From CALFML01 sp044222245 (lineage in GTDB: Bacteria; Myxococcota_A; Polyangia; Palsa-1104; JAEUJZ01): a stretch of DNA of 64,000 nt. The position numbers were made by a program, and so were the translations under genes. Positions within the stretch are counted from its first letter, which is position 1; each line of letters begins with the position of its first letter. The stretch lies in the NCBI GenBank assembly GCA_044222245.1, contig JBGANQ010000052.1, positions 1 through 64,000 on the forward strand. Reading direction: 5' to 3'. Below are positions 44,012 through 52,698 of the stretch, piece by piece. Under the pieces are notes generated by a model. It had not been told where the DNA came from. It saw only the letters and a program-made list of their open reading frames with translations, and searched no databases.

Positions 44012-45241
44012 ATGTCCTCCATTGCCCAATCTTCTCGCGGGCGTCGCGCCATCGGGCGAGTCGCGATCATCTTAACACTGGTGGGCGGCGGCCTGCTGGC
44101 CCAGCGCTTCTGGCCCAAGAAGACCACCGACGTGCGCGTCACCACCGCCGCGGTGGGCAGCGTGCGCGACGTGGTCTCCTCAGCCTCGGCCGGCGAGGTC
44201 ACGCCCGAGCTGCAGGCGACGGTGCGAGCCGAGCTTGGCGGGCAGGTGGTGGCGGTGCGCTTCGAGCGCGGAGCGCGGGTGAAAAAGGGCGACCTCGTGG
44301 TCCAGGTGGACCCCGCCGACCTCGACGCCAAGGTGCGCCAGGCGCAGGCCGCTGCCGACGCCGCAGAGGCGCAGCGGGCGCAGGCGGCGGCGCGCCTTGC
44401 GACCCTGCGCCACCAGGCCGAGCGGGCCAGCCTGCTCGCCTCGCGGGGGGCCGGCACGGTGCAGCTGAGCGAAGACGCCGCCGCCGCGGTCACTGAAGCG
44501 GCGCAGTCGGTGCAGGCCATCGCCAGCCAGAAGGCGCAGGCCCTGGCGGCGCTGGCGGTGGCCCGGGTGGCGCGCTCGCGGGCGGATGTGGTGGCGCCGT
44601 TTGCCGGCGTGCTGACCGACGTCCCGGTCCACCTGGGGGAGAGCCTGCCGCCGGGCGCGCCGGTGCTGCAGATCATGGACGACACCCGCTTGCATGTAGA
44701 CGCCACGGTCGATGAGGCCGACGCCGCCAAGGTCAAGACCGGCCAGACCGCCGAGCTGCACCTGGACGCCCTGCCCGAGCAGGTGATCGCCGGGCGGGTG
44801 GCGCGCGTCGATCCGGTGGTCAAGCGCGACCTCAAAGGCGCGCGCACCCTGACCGTCGAGGTCGAGGTCGCCGGGGTCGCCGCCGCGCGCGCCGCCGGGC
44901 TGCGCCCCGGCATGTCGGCCAACGTCGAGATCATCGTCGCCGAGAAGCGCGACGTGCTGGCGGTGCCGAGCAACGCCATCGTCGGCCGCGGTGTCCGCCG
45001 TTTCGTCTACAGCCTGGCCGCCGAGGGGCGCCTGTTCCGGCTGCACAAGCGCGCGGTCGAGATCGGGCTGTCCAACTGGGAGCGCAGCGAGATCAAGAGC
45101 GGCCTGGCCGCCGGCATGATGGTGCTGTTGTCGCTCAACGAAAAGGGCATCGAAGACGGTGCCCTGGTGCGCCCGCTGCTCGACAAGGACCACCGCGAGG
45201 CCGAGGCCAGCGAGCCGGTCGCCCGCGCAGGTACGCCCTAG
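44012..45241 (+). CDS. Periplasmic adaptor (membrane-fusion) subunit of a MacAB-like exporter
   Basis: A 409-residue HlyD/MacA-type adaptor bridging an inner-membrane ABC pump and an outer-membrane channel. An N-terminal anchor (IGRVAIILTLVGGGLLAQRF) is followed by the lipoyl half-motif VRAELGGQVVAVRFERGARVKKGDLVVQVDPADLDAKV. A coiled-coil hairpin rich in Ala/Gln/Glu (about 105-185) comes next. The second lipoyl half follows (VVAPFAGVLTDVPVHLGESLPPGAPVLQIMDDTRLHVDATV), and then beta-barrel and membrane-proximal domains. It starts the operon with the ATPase three bases downstream. ATG 44012 is preferred to GTG 43961, which would overlap the divergent lipoprotein. Confidence 0.92.
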   Translation: MSSIAQSSRGRRAIGRVAIILTLVGGGLLAQRFWPKKTTDVRVTTAAVGSVRDVVSSASAGEVTPELQATVRAELGGQVVAVRFERGARVKKGDLVVQVDPADLDAKVRQAQAAADAAEAQRAQAAARLATLRHQAERASLLASRGAGTVQLSEDAAAAVTEAAQSVQAIASQKAQALAALAVARVARSRADVVAPFAGVLTDVPVHLGESLPPGAPVLQIMDDTRLHVDATVDEADAAKVKTGQTAELHLDALPEQVIAGRVARVDPVVKRDLKGARTLTVEVEVAGVAAARAAGLRPGMSANVEIIVAEKRDVLAVPSNAIVGRGVRRFVYSLAAEGRLFRLHKRAVEIGLSNWERSEIKSGLAAGMMVLLSLNEKGIEDGALVRPLLDKDHREAEASEPVARAGTP

Positions 45242-45243
45242 CG

Positions 45244-46044
45244 ATGCTGAGCCCGGCGCCCGCGCCCTCTGCCGTCCTGCCCGCCGCCCCGCGACCGGTG
45301 ATCGACATCGCCGCCCTGCGCCGGCGCTTTCTGCTCGGCGAGGAGGTGGTCGAGGCGCTGCGCGGCGTCGACCTGCGCATCTTCGCCGGCGAGTACGTCG
45401 CCATCGTCGGGCCCTCGGGCTCGGGCAAGTCGACGCTGATGAACCTCATCGGCTGCCTGGACACGCCCACCGAGGGCAGCTACTTCCTCGATGGCGAAGA
45501 GGTGCACCTGCTCAACGACGACCAGCTGGCCGAGATCCGCAACCGCAAGATCGGCTTTGTCTTTCAAAGCTTCAACCTCCTGCCGCGCGCCAGCGCCGTG
45601 GACAACGTCGCGCTGCCGCTGCTCTACTCGGGGCGCAAGCGGGCGGCGCGGCGGCAGGCGGCGGTCGAGGCGCTCACCCGCGTCCAGCTGGGGGCTCGCC
45701 TTTATCACCGGCCGGATCAGCTGTCGGGCGGGCAGCGGCAGCGGGTCGCCATCGCCCGCGCCCTGGTCAATCGCCCGGCGGTGCTCCTGGCCGACGAGCC
45801 GACCGGCAACCTCGACCAGAAGACCGGGGCCGAGATCGTCCACCTGTTTGAGCAGCTGCACCGCGAGGGCGTCACCGTGCTGCTGGTCACCCACGACCAC
45901 AAGCTGGCCGAGCGGACCCACCGTCAGATCGAGATTGTCGACGGCCGGATCGCCCGCGACACCGGAAGCCGTGCGGCGGCAGGGGACGCGGCGGCAGCGA
46001 GCGCGGCTTCAGCGGGCGTGGCAGCAGCCGGCGGGGCGGGGTAG
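45244..46044 (+). CDS. ABC transporter ATP-binding protein (MacB/LolD type)
   Basis: A 266-residue nucleotide-binding subunit of the MacB/LolD/FtsE group. Walker A is GPSGSGKST, the Q-loop is GFVFQSFNLLPRASAVDNV, the signature is LSGGQRQRVAIARAL, and Walker B is VLLADEPTGNLD; the switch His is in THDHKLAERT. The EPTGNLD sequence is typical of this class. In MacB the ATPase and permease are fused; here they are separate genes. The C-terminal about 30 residues are Ala-rich and disordered. It lies between the adaptor and permease genes with gaps of two and six bases, so the three form one complex. Confidence 0.94.
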   Translation: MLSPAPAPSAVLPAAPRPVIDIAALRRRFLLGEEVVEALRGVDLRIFAGEYVAIVGPSGSGKSTLMNLIGCLDTPTEGSYFLDGEEVHLLNDDQLAEIRNRKIGFVFQSFNLLPRASAVDNVALPLLYSGRKRAARRQAAVEALTRVQLGARLYHRPDQLSGGQRQRVAIARALVNRPAVLLADEPTGNLDQKTGAEIVHLFEQLHREGVTVLLVTHDHKLAERTHRQIEIVDGRIARDTGSRAAAGDAAAASAASAGVAAAGGAG

Positions 46045-46050
46045 GGCGCG

Positions 46051-47256
46051 ATGCCGGTCCTGGAGCTCCTGCTGACCGCGCTCGACACCTTGCTCGCCAA
46101 CAAGGTGCGGGCGGTCTTGACGACGCTCGGCGTCATCATCGGCGTGCTGAGCGTGATCCTCCTGGTCTCGCTGGGCGAGGGGGCGCGGCTCTACCTGTCC
46201 GAGACCTTCGCTGGCCTGGGCAGCAACCTCCTGCAGGTCTCGCCGGGGCGGCGCGAGACCAAGGGCTTCGGGTCGCCGCCGATGGGCACCATCCACAAGC
46301 TCACCCGCGAGGACGAGCTGGCGCTCAAGCGCCGCGGCTACTCGCTGGACGGCGTCACCGGCATCGTCAACGGCGGCGGCACCGTCCGCTACCAGAACCG
46401 CCGCCGCGACACGTTCGTCCTGGGCGTCGGGGCGCGCTTTGACGAGATCCGCCAGATGCGGGTCGACCAGGGTCGCTTCTTCGGCGAGGAGGACATCGAC
46501 GCCCACCGCCGCTTCGCGATCGTCGGCCGGACCGTGCTGTCGGAGCTATTCGGCGACGAAAACCCGCTCGGCCGAGTGATCAAGGTCGCCGAGGGCGAGT
46601 TCCGCGTCATCGGCATCATGGAGCACAAGGGCACCACGCTCGGCTTCGACATGGACGACCTGGTGTTCATCCCCACCACCACCGCCATGGACCTGTTCGC
46701 CGTCGATGGCTTCACTAACCTCCTGGTGCGGGCGCGCGACAAGGCCAACGTCGAGCCGGCGCTGGAGGAGATCACCGACATCCTGCGCCGCCGCCACAAC
46801 GATCTGGTCGACTTCACGGTGATCTCGCAGGACGACATGTTGGCGACCGTGAACAGCATCATGTCGACGATGTCGCTGGTGCTTATCGCCATTGCCAGCA
46901 TCTCGCTGGTGGTGGGCGGCATCGGCATCGCCAACATCATGCTGGTGTCGGTGCGCGAGCGCACGCGCGAGATCGGGGTGCGCCGCGCCGTCGGCGCCAA
47001 GAAGCGCCATGTGCTGCTGCAGTTCCTGCTGGAGTCGGTGGTGATCTCGCTGCTCGGCGGCGTCATCGGGCTGCTGCTAGGGGCGGCGATCATCTTCGGG
47101 GCGCGGCTGGTCCTGCCGGGGCTGCCGATCCAGCTGTCGCTCAACATCGTGCTCATCGCCGTCGGGTTCTCGGCTGCGGTGGGGGTGCTGTCGGGGGTGG
47201 TGCCGGCCAAGCGCGCCAGCGACCTCGACCCGGTAGAAGCACTGCGGTACGAATAG
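46051..47256 (+). CDS. ABC transporter permease (MacB type)
   Basis: A 401-residue type VII ABC permease. TM1 (VRAVLTTLGVIIGVLSVILLVSL) is followed by a large periplasmic MacB_PCD domain (about 45-235, with VGRTVLSELFGDENPLGRVIKV). Three C-terminal helices of the FtsX domain come last (LVLIAIASISLVVGGIGIANIMLVSV, LESVVISLLGGVIGLLLGAAIIF, LIAVGFSAAVGVLSGVVPAKRAS). The motif VRERTREIGVRRAVGAKK is typical. The cargo could be a peptide, antibiotic or lipoprotein. No TolC-like channel gene is in the window, so the outer-membrane partner must be encoded elsewhere. Confidence 0.93.
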   Translation: MPVLELLLTALDTLLANKVRAVLTTLGVIIGVLSVILLVSLGEGARLYLSETFAGLGSNLLQVSPGRRETKGFGSPPMGTIHKLTREDELALKRRGYSLDGVTGIVNGGGTVRYQNRRRDTFVLGVGARFDEIRQMRVDQGRFFGEEDIDAHRRFAIVGRTVLSELFGDENPLGRVIKVAEGEFRVIGIMEHKGTTLGFDMDDLVFIPTTTAMDLFAVDGFTNLLVRARDKANVEPALEEITDILRRRHNDLVDFTVISQDDMLATVNSIMSTMSLVLIAIASISLVVGGIGIANIMLVSVRERTREIGVRRAVGAKKRHVLLQFLLESVVISLLGGVIGLLLGAAIIFGARLVLPGLPIQLSLNIVLIAVGFSAAVGVLSGVVPAKRASDLDPVEALRYE

Positions 47257-47260
47257 ATCC

Positions 47261-48559
47261 ATGGCCTCGTCCAAAGAACGGCTGGCGCTGCGGCGGGCGC
47301 TGCACCAGATCGAGTTCGACCTCCTGCACGACCACAAGCCGGCGACCGCCGCCGAGATCCTGACCGAGCTGCTACCGCTGGCGACGCCGCTCGGACCGGC
47401 CAAGCTGGATCAGGTCGAGGCGCTGGCGCGGCTTGCCGCCGGGCCCAAGGACGGGCCGCTGCGGCGCGCCTACATCGACCAGTTCGGCTGCGCCGGGGTG
47501 CAGCGCTTCCGCTCGCGCGCCGGGGTGGTCATCTATTCGTTTCAGGCCGAGACCTTCCCCGGGCACATCAACAACCTGTACCTTATCGACGGGCGTGTCC
47601 CGGGGGCCGGCACGGCGCAGGATCTGGTGCTGCTCGACGCCGGCTCGCAGCTGGATCAGTCGGCGCGGGATCTGGCGCGGGCGCGCGCGGTGCTGGCGGG
47701 GGTCTTCCACCAGCCGGGCCTGCTCGACGAGGTCCGCCACCTCATCGTCAGCCACGGCCACATCGATCACTTCGGCGGCGTCGGCGACTGGGCGCGGCGC
47801 GGCGCCAAGATCTACGCCCACCCGTTTGACAGCCGGGTGATCACCCGCTTTGACGAGCGGCTCATCGAGAGCTCGGTGTTCCTGCGCGACTTCCTTTTGC
47901 ACGCCGGCTGCGGCGAGGAGCAGACGGCGCAGCTCATCGCCATGAACACCGACGGCAAGCGCTCGTTTCAGTCGCTGCCCTTGGACGGCCTGCTCAGCGA
48001 CGGCCAGACCTTCCATGGGCTGCGCATCTATCATGTGCCCGGCCACTGCCCGGGGCAGGTCATGGTGCAGGTCGACAACATCCTGCTCACCGCCGACCAC
48101 CTGCTCGATCGCATCACCCCCAACCAGTCGCCCGAGCACATCACGCCGTGGACCGGGCTCGATCACTACCTGCTGTCGCTGCAGCGCACCGCGGTGCTCA
48201 TCGACAGCCAGAAGATCGACGTGGCCCTGGGCGGCCACGAGGCGCCGATGTGGAACCCGGCCCAGCGCGTCGAGCAGACGGTGGCCTTCCACCACAAGCG
48301 GCTGCAGCGGGTGCTCGAGCTGTGCAAGGACGACCTGACCATCGCCGAGCTCACCGGGCGCCTGTTCGGCGAGGTGAGCGGCTACGGCCGGCTGATGGCG
48401 CTCGGTGAGGCGGCGGCGCACGTCGAGTACCTGGCGCGGCGCGGCGAGCTGCAGCTGGCCAACGTCGAGGACCTCCTGCGCGCCCGCAACCCGGCGATGC
48501 GCTACCGCGCCGGCACGCCGATCCTGACGACGCCGCCGACCACCCCAGGGCAGACATGA
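47261..48559 (+). CDS. Metallo-beta-lactamase-fold hydrolase
   Basis: A 432-residue protein with an N-terminal helical segment and a metallo-beta-lactamase domain. The metal-binding SHGHIDHFGG (about residue 166) is the HxHxDH motif. Further ligands are likely in YHVPGHCPGQVMV and LLTADHLLD, and a final one in VALGGHEAPM. A C-terminal winged-helix-like domain (RVLELCKDDLTIAELTGRLFGEV ... AAAHVEYLARRGEL) is characteristic of the RNase Z/LACTB2-like thioesterase-type MBL proteins. The substrate is unknown; esters, thioesters or nucleic acids are possible. It begins four bases after the permease stop and overlaps the next MFS gene by four bases, so it belongs to the exporter operon. Confidence 0.88.
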   Translation: MASSKERLALRRALHQIEFDLLHDHKPATAAEILTELLPLATPLGPAKLDQVEALARLAAGPKDGPLRRAYIDQFGCAGVQRFRSRAGVVIYSFQAETFPGHINNLYLIDGRVPGAGTAQDLVLLDAGSQLDQSARDLARARAVLAGVFHQPGLLDEVRHLIVSHGHIDHFGGVGDWARRGAKIYAHPFDSRVITRFDERLIESSVFLRDFLLHAGCGEEQTAQLIAMNTDGKRSFQSLPLDGLLSDGQTFHGLRIYHVPGHCPGQVMVQVDNILLTADHLLDRITPNQSPEHITPWTGLDHYLLSLQRTAVLIDSQKIDVALGGHEAPMWNPAQRVEQTVAFHHKRLQRVLELCKDDLTIAELTGRLFGEVSGYGRLMALGEAAAHVEYLARRGELQLANVEDLLRARNPAMRYRAGTPILTTPPTTPGQT

Positions 48560-49794
48560 GCGGGCCGACTCGGGCGCCGGAAAGCGCGGCCAAGGTCGGC
48601 TGGCTGACCCCGGCGATCCTCGGCTTCGGCATCGCCAGCCTGCTGTCGGACTTCGGGCACGAGGCGGGCACGGCGACGATGCCGGCGCTGCTCACGGTGC
48701 TCGGGGCGGCACCGGCGGCGCTCGGGCTCATCGAGGGGATTGCTGACGGCGTGGTCTCGCTGGGCAAGCTCTACGGCGGCGCGCTGGCCAACCGGCTGGC
48801 GTGGCGTAAGCCGCTGACCATCGCCGGCTATCTCATCACCGGCCTGGCAGTCGGCCTGTTCGGGCTGGCGCAGAGCTGGGTGCACCTGCTGCTGGCGCGC
48901 ATGGTCGGCTGGCTGGCCAAGGGGCTGCGCGGGCCGTCGCGCTCGGCGATGCTGGCCGATGTTGCGGAGAAGGCGACGCTCGGACGGGCGATCGGCTTTC
49001 ACCGCGCGATGGACACCGTCGGGGCCGTCCTCGGACCGCTGGCGGCGACGCTGCTCTTGGGGCGCATCCCGGTGCGCCAGGTCTTTCTGTGGGCGATGAT
49101 CCCGGGCATCCTGGCGGCGCTGGCGTTTTTCGCCCTGGTGCGCGGCCAGCAGCACACCCGCAAGGAGCCGACGCCCTCGCTGTGGCAGAGCCTGCGGCGG
49201 CTACCGGCCGGCTTCCGCCGCTTCCTGCTGGCGGTGCTGCTGTTCGGGGTCGGCGACTTCGCGCGCACCCTGCTCATCCTGCGCGCGGCGCAGCTGCTCA
49301 CCCCGCGCTACGGGGCGACGCAGGCGGCGGCGATCGGGATGCTGCTGTTCGTCCTGCACAACCTGGTAGCGGCGCTGTGCGCCTATCCGGTGGGGCGGGT
49401 CGCCGACAGCGTGTCGCCGCGCCTGCTGCTCGCGCTTGGCTATGGGCTGGGGGTGGCCACCGGGGTGCTGGCGGCGTTCGCGCAGCCGTCCCTTTTAATG
49501 CTGACGCTGCTTTTTGGCTGCGCAGGTCTGGTCATCGGCATCGAAGAAACCATTGAGAGCGTCGTCACTGCGCGCCTAGTCGAGGGGCCGCTGCGCGGCT
49601 CGGCCTACGGCGCGCTGGCAGCCACCAACGGCATCGGCGATCTGATCTCAAGCTCTGCGGTGGGCCTGCTGTGGACTGCCCTGGGTCCGGCGGTGGCATT
49701 CTTGAGCGCGGCGGCGGCGTGCGCCGTGGGCACTGGCCTGCTGGTCGCCGACCTCCGCGGCGGCACCTCGGCTGCGCCCCCCGCGGCGGCCTAG
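48556..49794 (+). CDS. MFS transporter
   Basis: A 412-residue major facilitator. The opening helix reads LTPAILGFGIASLLSDFGHEAGTATMPALL, with acidic residues in TM1. The loop 2-3 carries DGVVSLGKLYGGALANRLAWRKPLTIAGY. A segment VGWLAKGLRGPSRSAMLADVAEK follows TM4 and is a signature of a poorly characterised MFS subgroup. Twelve helices are predicted. It is the last gene of the operon with the MacAB-like exporter and the MBL hydrolase (ATGA overlap with the latter), which suggests a common efflux or detoxification role. The substrate is not predictable. Confidence 0.87.
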   Translation: MSGPTRAPESAAKVGWLTPAILGFGIASLLSDFGHEAGTATMPALLTVLGAAPAALGLIEGIADGVVSLGKLYGGALANRLAWRKPLTIAGYLITGLAVGLFGLAQSWVHLLLARMVGWLAKGLRGPSRSAMLADVAEKATLGRAIGFHRAMDTVGAVLGPLAATLLLGRIPVRQVFLWAMIPGILAALAFFALVRGQQHTRKEPTPSLWQSLRRLPAGFRRFLLAVLLFGVGDFARTLLILRAAQLLTPRYGATQAAAIGMLLFVLHNLVAALCAYPVGRVADSVSPRLLLALGYGLGVATGVLAAFAQPSLLMLTLLFGCAGLVIGIEETIESVVTARLVEGPLRGSAYGALAATNGIGDLISSSAVGLLWTALGPAVAFLSAAAACAVGTGLLVADLRGGTSAAPPAAA

Positions 49795-49899
49795 CAAGCA
49801 CTGGCCGGGCCACTCCAGGTAGCAGAAATCGCTGGTTTGTCGGCGGCGTCGGGGACGCGGCGAAAAAATACGCCGGGCGGCGCTGGCAGCGGGAGTACC

Positions 49900-50313
49900 A
49901 TGGAGGGCATGGTGGGCTCGCGTATCGCCCATTACCAAATCATCCGCCAGGTCGGCGAAGGCGGAATGGGCGTCGTCTACGAGGCGACGGACGAGCGTGA
50001 CGGAAAGCACGTCGCGATAAAGGTCATGCGCGCCGAGTTCACCCGCAGCCGCGAGGCGCTGACGCGCTTTTTCAACGAGGCGCGGGCGACCAACCTCGTC
50101 GAGCACCCGAGCCTGGTGCGGATCCACGAGCACGGCCAGATCGCCGACGGCACCGCCTACCTGGCGATGGAGTTCCTGCAGGGCGAGACCCTCAGCGCTC
50201 GCCTGCGCCGCTACCGCGGTCCGATGCCCGAGCCCGAGGCCCGGCGCATCGCCTGGCAGCTTGCCTCCGGGCTGGCGGCGGCGCACAAAAAGAGTATCGT
50301 CCACCGAGGCTAG
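49900..50313 (+). pseudogene. Ser/Thr protein kinase, N-terminal half (interrupted at the HRD motif)
   Basis: The first 136 codons encode an N-lobe and the start of the C-lobe of a Hanks kinase: Gly loop VGEGGMGVVYEA (18-29), Lys41 in VAIKVM, Glu60 in FFNEARAT and ASGLAAAHKKSIVHR (122-136). Directly after His135-Arg136 of the catalytic loop the frame reads Gly and then TAG, so Asp of HRD, DFG and the whole activation segment are missing. The missing part resumes in register at 56083. Start ATG 49900 has GGGAG upstream. The product cannot be an active kinase unless the two halves act together, so I call it a pseudogene fragment. Confidence 0.85.
50300..50308. repeat. Left copy of 9-bp direct repeat flanking the kinase insertion
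   Basis: TCCACCGAG lies at the last intact bases of the kinase N-terminal half and is repeated exactly at 56075-56083, where the C-terminal half begins. The bases further outward differ (G versus A). This is the pattern of a target-site duplication. Confidence 0.75.
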
Positions 50314-50450
50314 TTCGTAGCGTCGCTGCGCCCGCCTCCGGGGTTTCCAGCGCCAGGTCGCACCGTCGCCGCTCGCGGGAAAGCTGGGCGGTGCCCGGGC
50401 GAACCTTTTGCCGCGGCCGGTGTTTGATTTTACAGAACAAGGAGACCCTC

Positions 50451-52643
50451 ATGAACCCTCTGCGAAGTTCTGTTTCCGGGCTGCTCGCCTTATGCCTGTG
50501 CGCGCCGGCCTTTGCCGCCGAGGCTCCGGCCGCCGCCCCGACCCCGCCCGCCAAGACCCAGAAGAAGCCGGTCACCGATGAGTTCCACGGCACCAAGGTG
50601 ATCGACGACTACCGCTGGCTGGAGACCTTCGCCGACCCGGCGGTGCGCGCCTGGAACGACGCCCAGAACCGCTACAGCCGCGCGGTCCTCGACCAGAGCC
50701 CGGCCCTGGCCGCCATCCGCGACCGCGTCAAGGACCTGATCACCGCTTCCTCGGCCGCCTACTTCGACCTCAGCTGGCGCGGCAGCGTTCTTTTCGCGCG
50801 CAAGTTCCAGCCGCCGCGCGATCAGCCGCTGCTGGTCGCCCTCAAGTCGCCCGACGAGCCGGGCAGCGAGCGGGTGCTGCTCGATCCGCTCAAGGTCAAT
50901 CCCGCTGGCACCACCACCATCGACTTCTACGTCCCGTCTCTGGACGGCGACCTGATCGCGGTCTCGCTGTCCGACCGCGGCACCGAGGACGGCACCGTGC
51001 ACGTCTACGAGGTCAAGACCGGCAAGGAGCTGCCCGACGTGGTGCCGCGCGTCAACGGCGGCACCGCCGGCGGCAGCCTCGCCTGGAGCGGCGATCACTC
51101 TGGCTTTTACTACACCCGCTACCCGCGCGGCAGCGAGCGCGCCAAGGAAGACCTGAACTTCTACCAGCAGGTCTACTTCCACAAGCTCGGCACCGACACC
51201 AAGGACGACACCTACGCCATCGGCAAGGAGTTCCCGCGCATCGCCGAGATCACCCTCAAGACCAGCCCCAACGGCAAGTACGTCCTGTGCACGGTGGGCA
51301 ACGGCGACGGCGGTGAGTATTCCCACTATCTGCTGGCGCTGCCCGCGGGCGGCTTTACCCAGCTGTCGCAGTTCTCGGATCACCTTACCGAGGGCGCTTT
51401 CGGCATGGACGGCTCGCTGTATCTGCTGTCGCGCGATGGCGCGCCGCGCGGCAAGCTGCTGAAGCTGCCGGCGGGCGGGACCCAGCTGGCGGCGGCCAAG
51501 GTGGTGGTGCCGCAGAGCGAGGCGGTCATCCAGCATGTGCTGGCGACCAAGGGACGGCTCTATGTGCTGGACCTGCTCGGCGGGCTGTCGCAGCTGCGCA
51601 GCTTCGACCTAAACGGCGGCGCGCCGAGCCTGGTGCCGGTCAAGCCGGTGTCAGCGGTGACCGAGCTGGTGCGCGGGCGCGACGAGGAGATCCTGCTGCG
51701 CAACGTGACCTTCACCGAGCCGCCGGCCTGGTTCCGCTACGCGCCGGGCGGAAAGCAGGCAGGCAAGGTCCAGAAGACGGCGCTGGTGGTCACCTCGCCG
51801 GTCGACTTCAGCGACATCGACGTCGAGCGTCACCAGGTCGCGTCCAAGGACGGCACCAAGGTGCCGCTGACCCTTTTGCACAAAAAAGGAATCAAGCTCG
51901 ATGGCAAAAACCCGACGCTGCTCACCGGCTACGGCGGCTTCGGGGTCAGCCTGACGCCGGGCTTTGGCGTCATCCGCCGGGTGTGGCTGGAGCAGGGCGG
52001 CGTCATCGCCATCGCCAACCTGCGCGGCGGCGGCGAGTTCGGCGAGGAGTGGCACAAGGGGGGCAACCTGCTCAACAAGCAGAACGTCTTTGATGACTTC
52101 ATCGCCTGCGCGCAGCACCTCATCGACAGCGCGGTCACAAGCCCCGCCAAGCTCGCCATCCAGGGCGGCAGCAACGGCGGCCTGCTGATGGGAGCGGTGG
52201 TGACGCAGCGCCCGGAGCTGTTCCGCGCGGTGGCGGCGCACGTGGGCCTGTATGACATGCTGCGCTTCGTGCTCTACCCAAATGGCGCCTTCAACGTGAC
52301 CGAGTACGGGACGCCCAAGGACCCGCAGCAGTGGAAGGCGCTGTACGCGTACTCGCCGTACCACCACGTAAAAGAGGGGACCGCCTACCCGGCGATGCTG
52401 TTTGTGAGCGGCGAGAACGACCCGCGGGTCAACCCGGCGGACTCGCGCAAGATGGTGGCCCGGCTGCAGGCGGCGAGCACCTCGGGGCTGCCGATCCTGC
52501 TGCGCACAAGCTCCAGCTCGGGCCACGGCGCCAGCTCGCTGTCCGAGTCGATCAAGGAGCAGGCCGATGTGTTTTCCTTCCTGTTCCAGCAGCTCGGGGT
52601 GAGCTACAAGCCCATCGCCGGCGGACGGCAGGCCCAGCGCTAG
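50451..52643 (+). CDS. Secreted prolyl oligopeptidase (S9A family)
   Basis: A 730-residue serine peptidase cleaving short peptides after proline. The signal peptide (SSVSGLLALCLCAPAFAAE, cleavage near residue 24) sends it to the periplasm or outside. A seven-bladed propeller gates the active site (DEFHGTKVIDDYRWLETFADP begins the fold). The C-terminal alpha/beta hydrolase has the catalytic Ser in IQGGSNGGLLMGAV (about residue 573), Asp in SGENDPRVNPADSRK and His in SSSGHGASS. NLRGGGEFGEEWHKGG is the conserved S9A loop. An AAGGAG site precedes ATG 50451. It is the first gene of the segment that interrupts the kinase. Confidence 0.95.
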   Translation: MNPLRSSVSGLLALCLCAPAFAAEAPAAAPTPPAKTQKKPVTDEFHGTKVIDDYRWLETFADPAVRAWNDAQNRYSRAVLDQSPALAAIRDRVKDLITASSAAYFDLSWRGSVLFARKFQPPRDQPLLVALKSPDEPGSERVLLDPLKVNPAGTTTIDFYVPSLDGDLIAVSLSDRGTEDGTVHVYEVKTGKELPDVVPRVNGGTAGGSLAWSGDHSGFYYTRYPRGSERAKEDLNFYQQVYFHKLGTDTKDDTYAIGKEFPRIAEITLKTSPNGKYVLCTVGNGDGGEYSHYLLALPAGGFTQLSQFSDHLTEGAFGMDGSLYLLSRDGAPRGKLLKLPAGGTQLAAAKVVVPQSEAVIQHVLATKGRLYVLDLLGGLSQLRSFDLNGGAPSLVPVKPVSAVTELVRGRDEEILLRNVTFTEPPAWFRYAPGGKQAGKVQKTALVVTSPVDFSDIDVERHQVASKDGTKVPLTLLHKKGIKLDGKNPTLLTGYGGFGVSLTPGFGVIRRVWLEQGGVIAIANLRGGGEFGEEWHKGGNLLNKQNVFDDFIACAQHLIDSAVTSPAKLAIQGGSNGGLLMGAVVTQRPELFRAVAAHVGLYDMLRFVLYPNGAFNVTEYGTPKDPQQWKALYAYSPYHHVKEGTAYPAMLFVSGENDPRVNPADSRKMVARLQAASTSGLPILLRTSSSSGHGASSLSESIKEQADVFSFLFQQLGVSYKPIAGGRQAQR

Positions 52644-52698
52644 CGGGCGGCCCGAGAACACGCGACGCGAGCCGGGCGGTCGCTGTACACTGCGGAGG

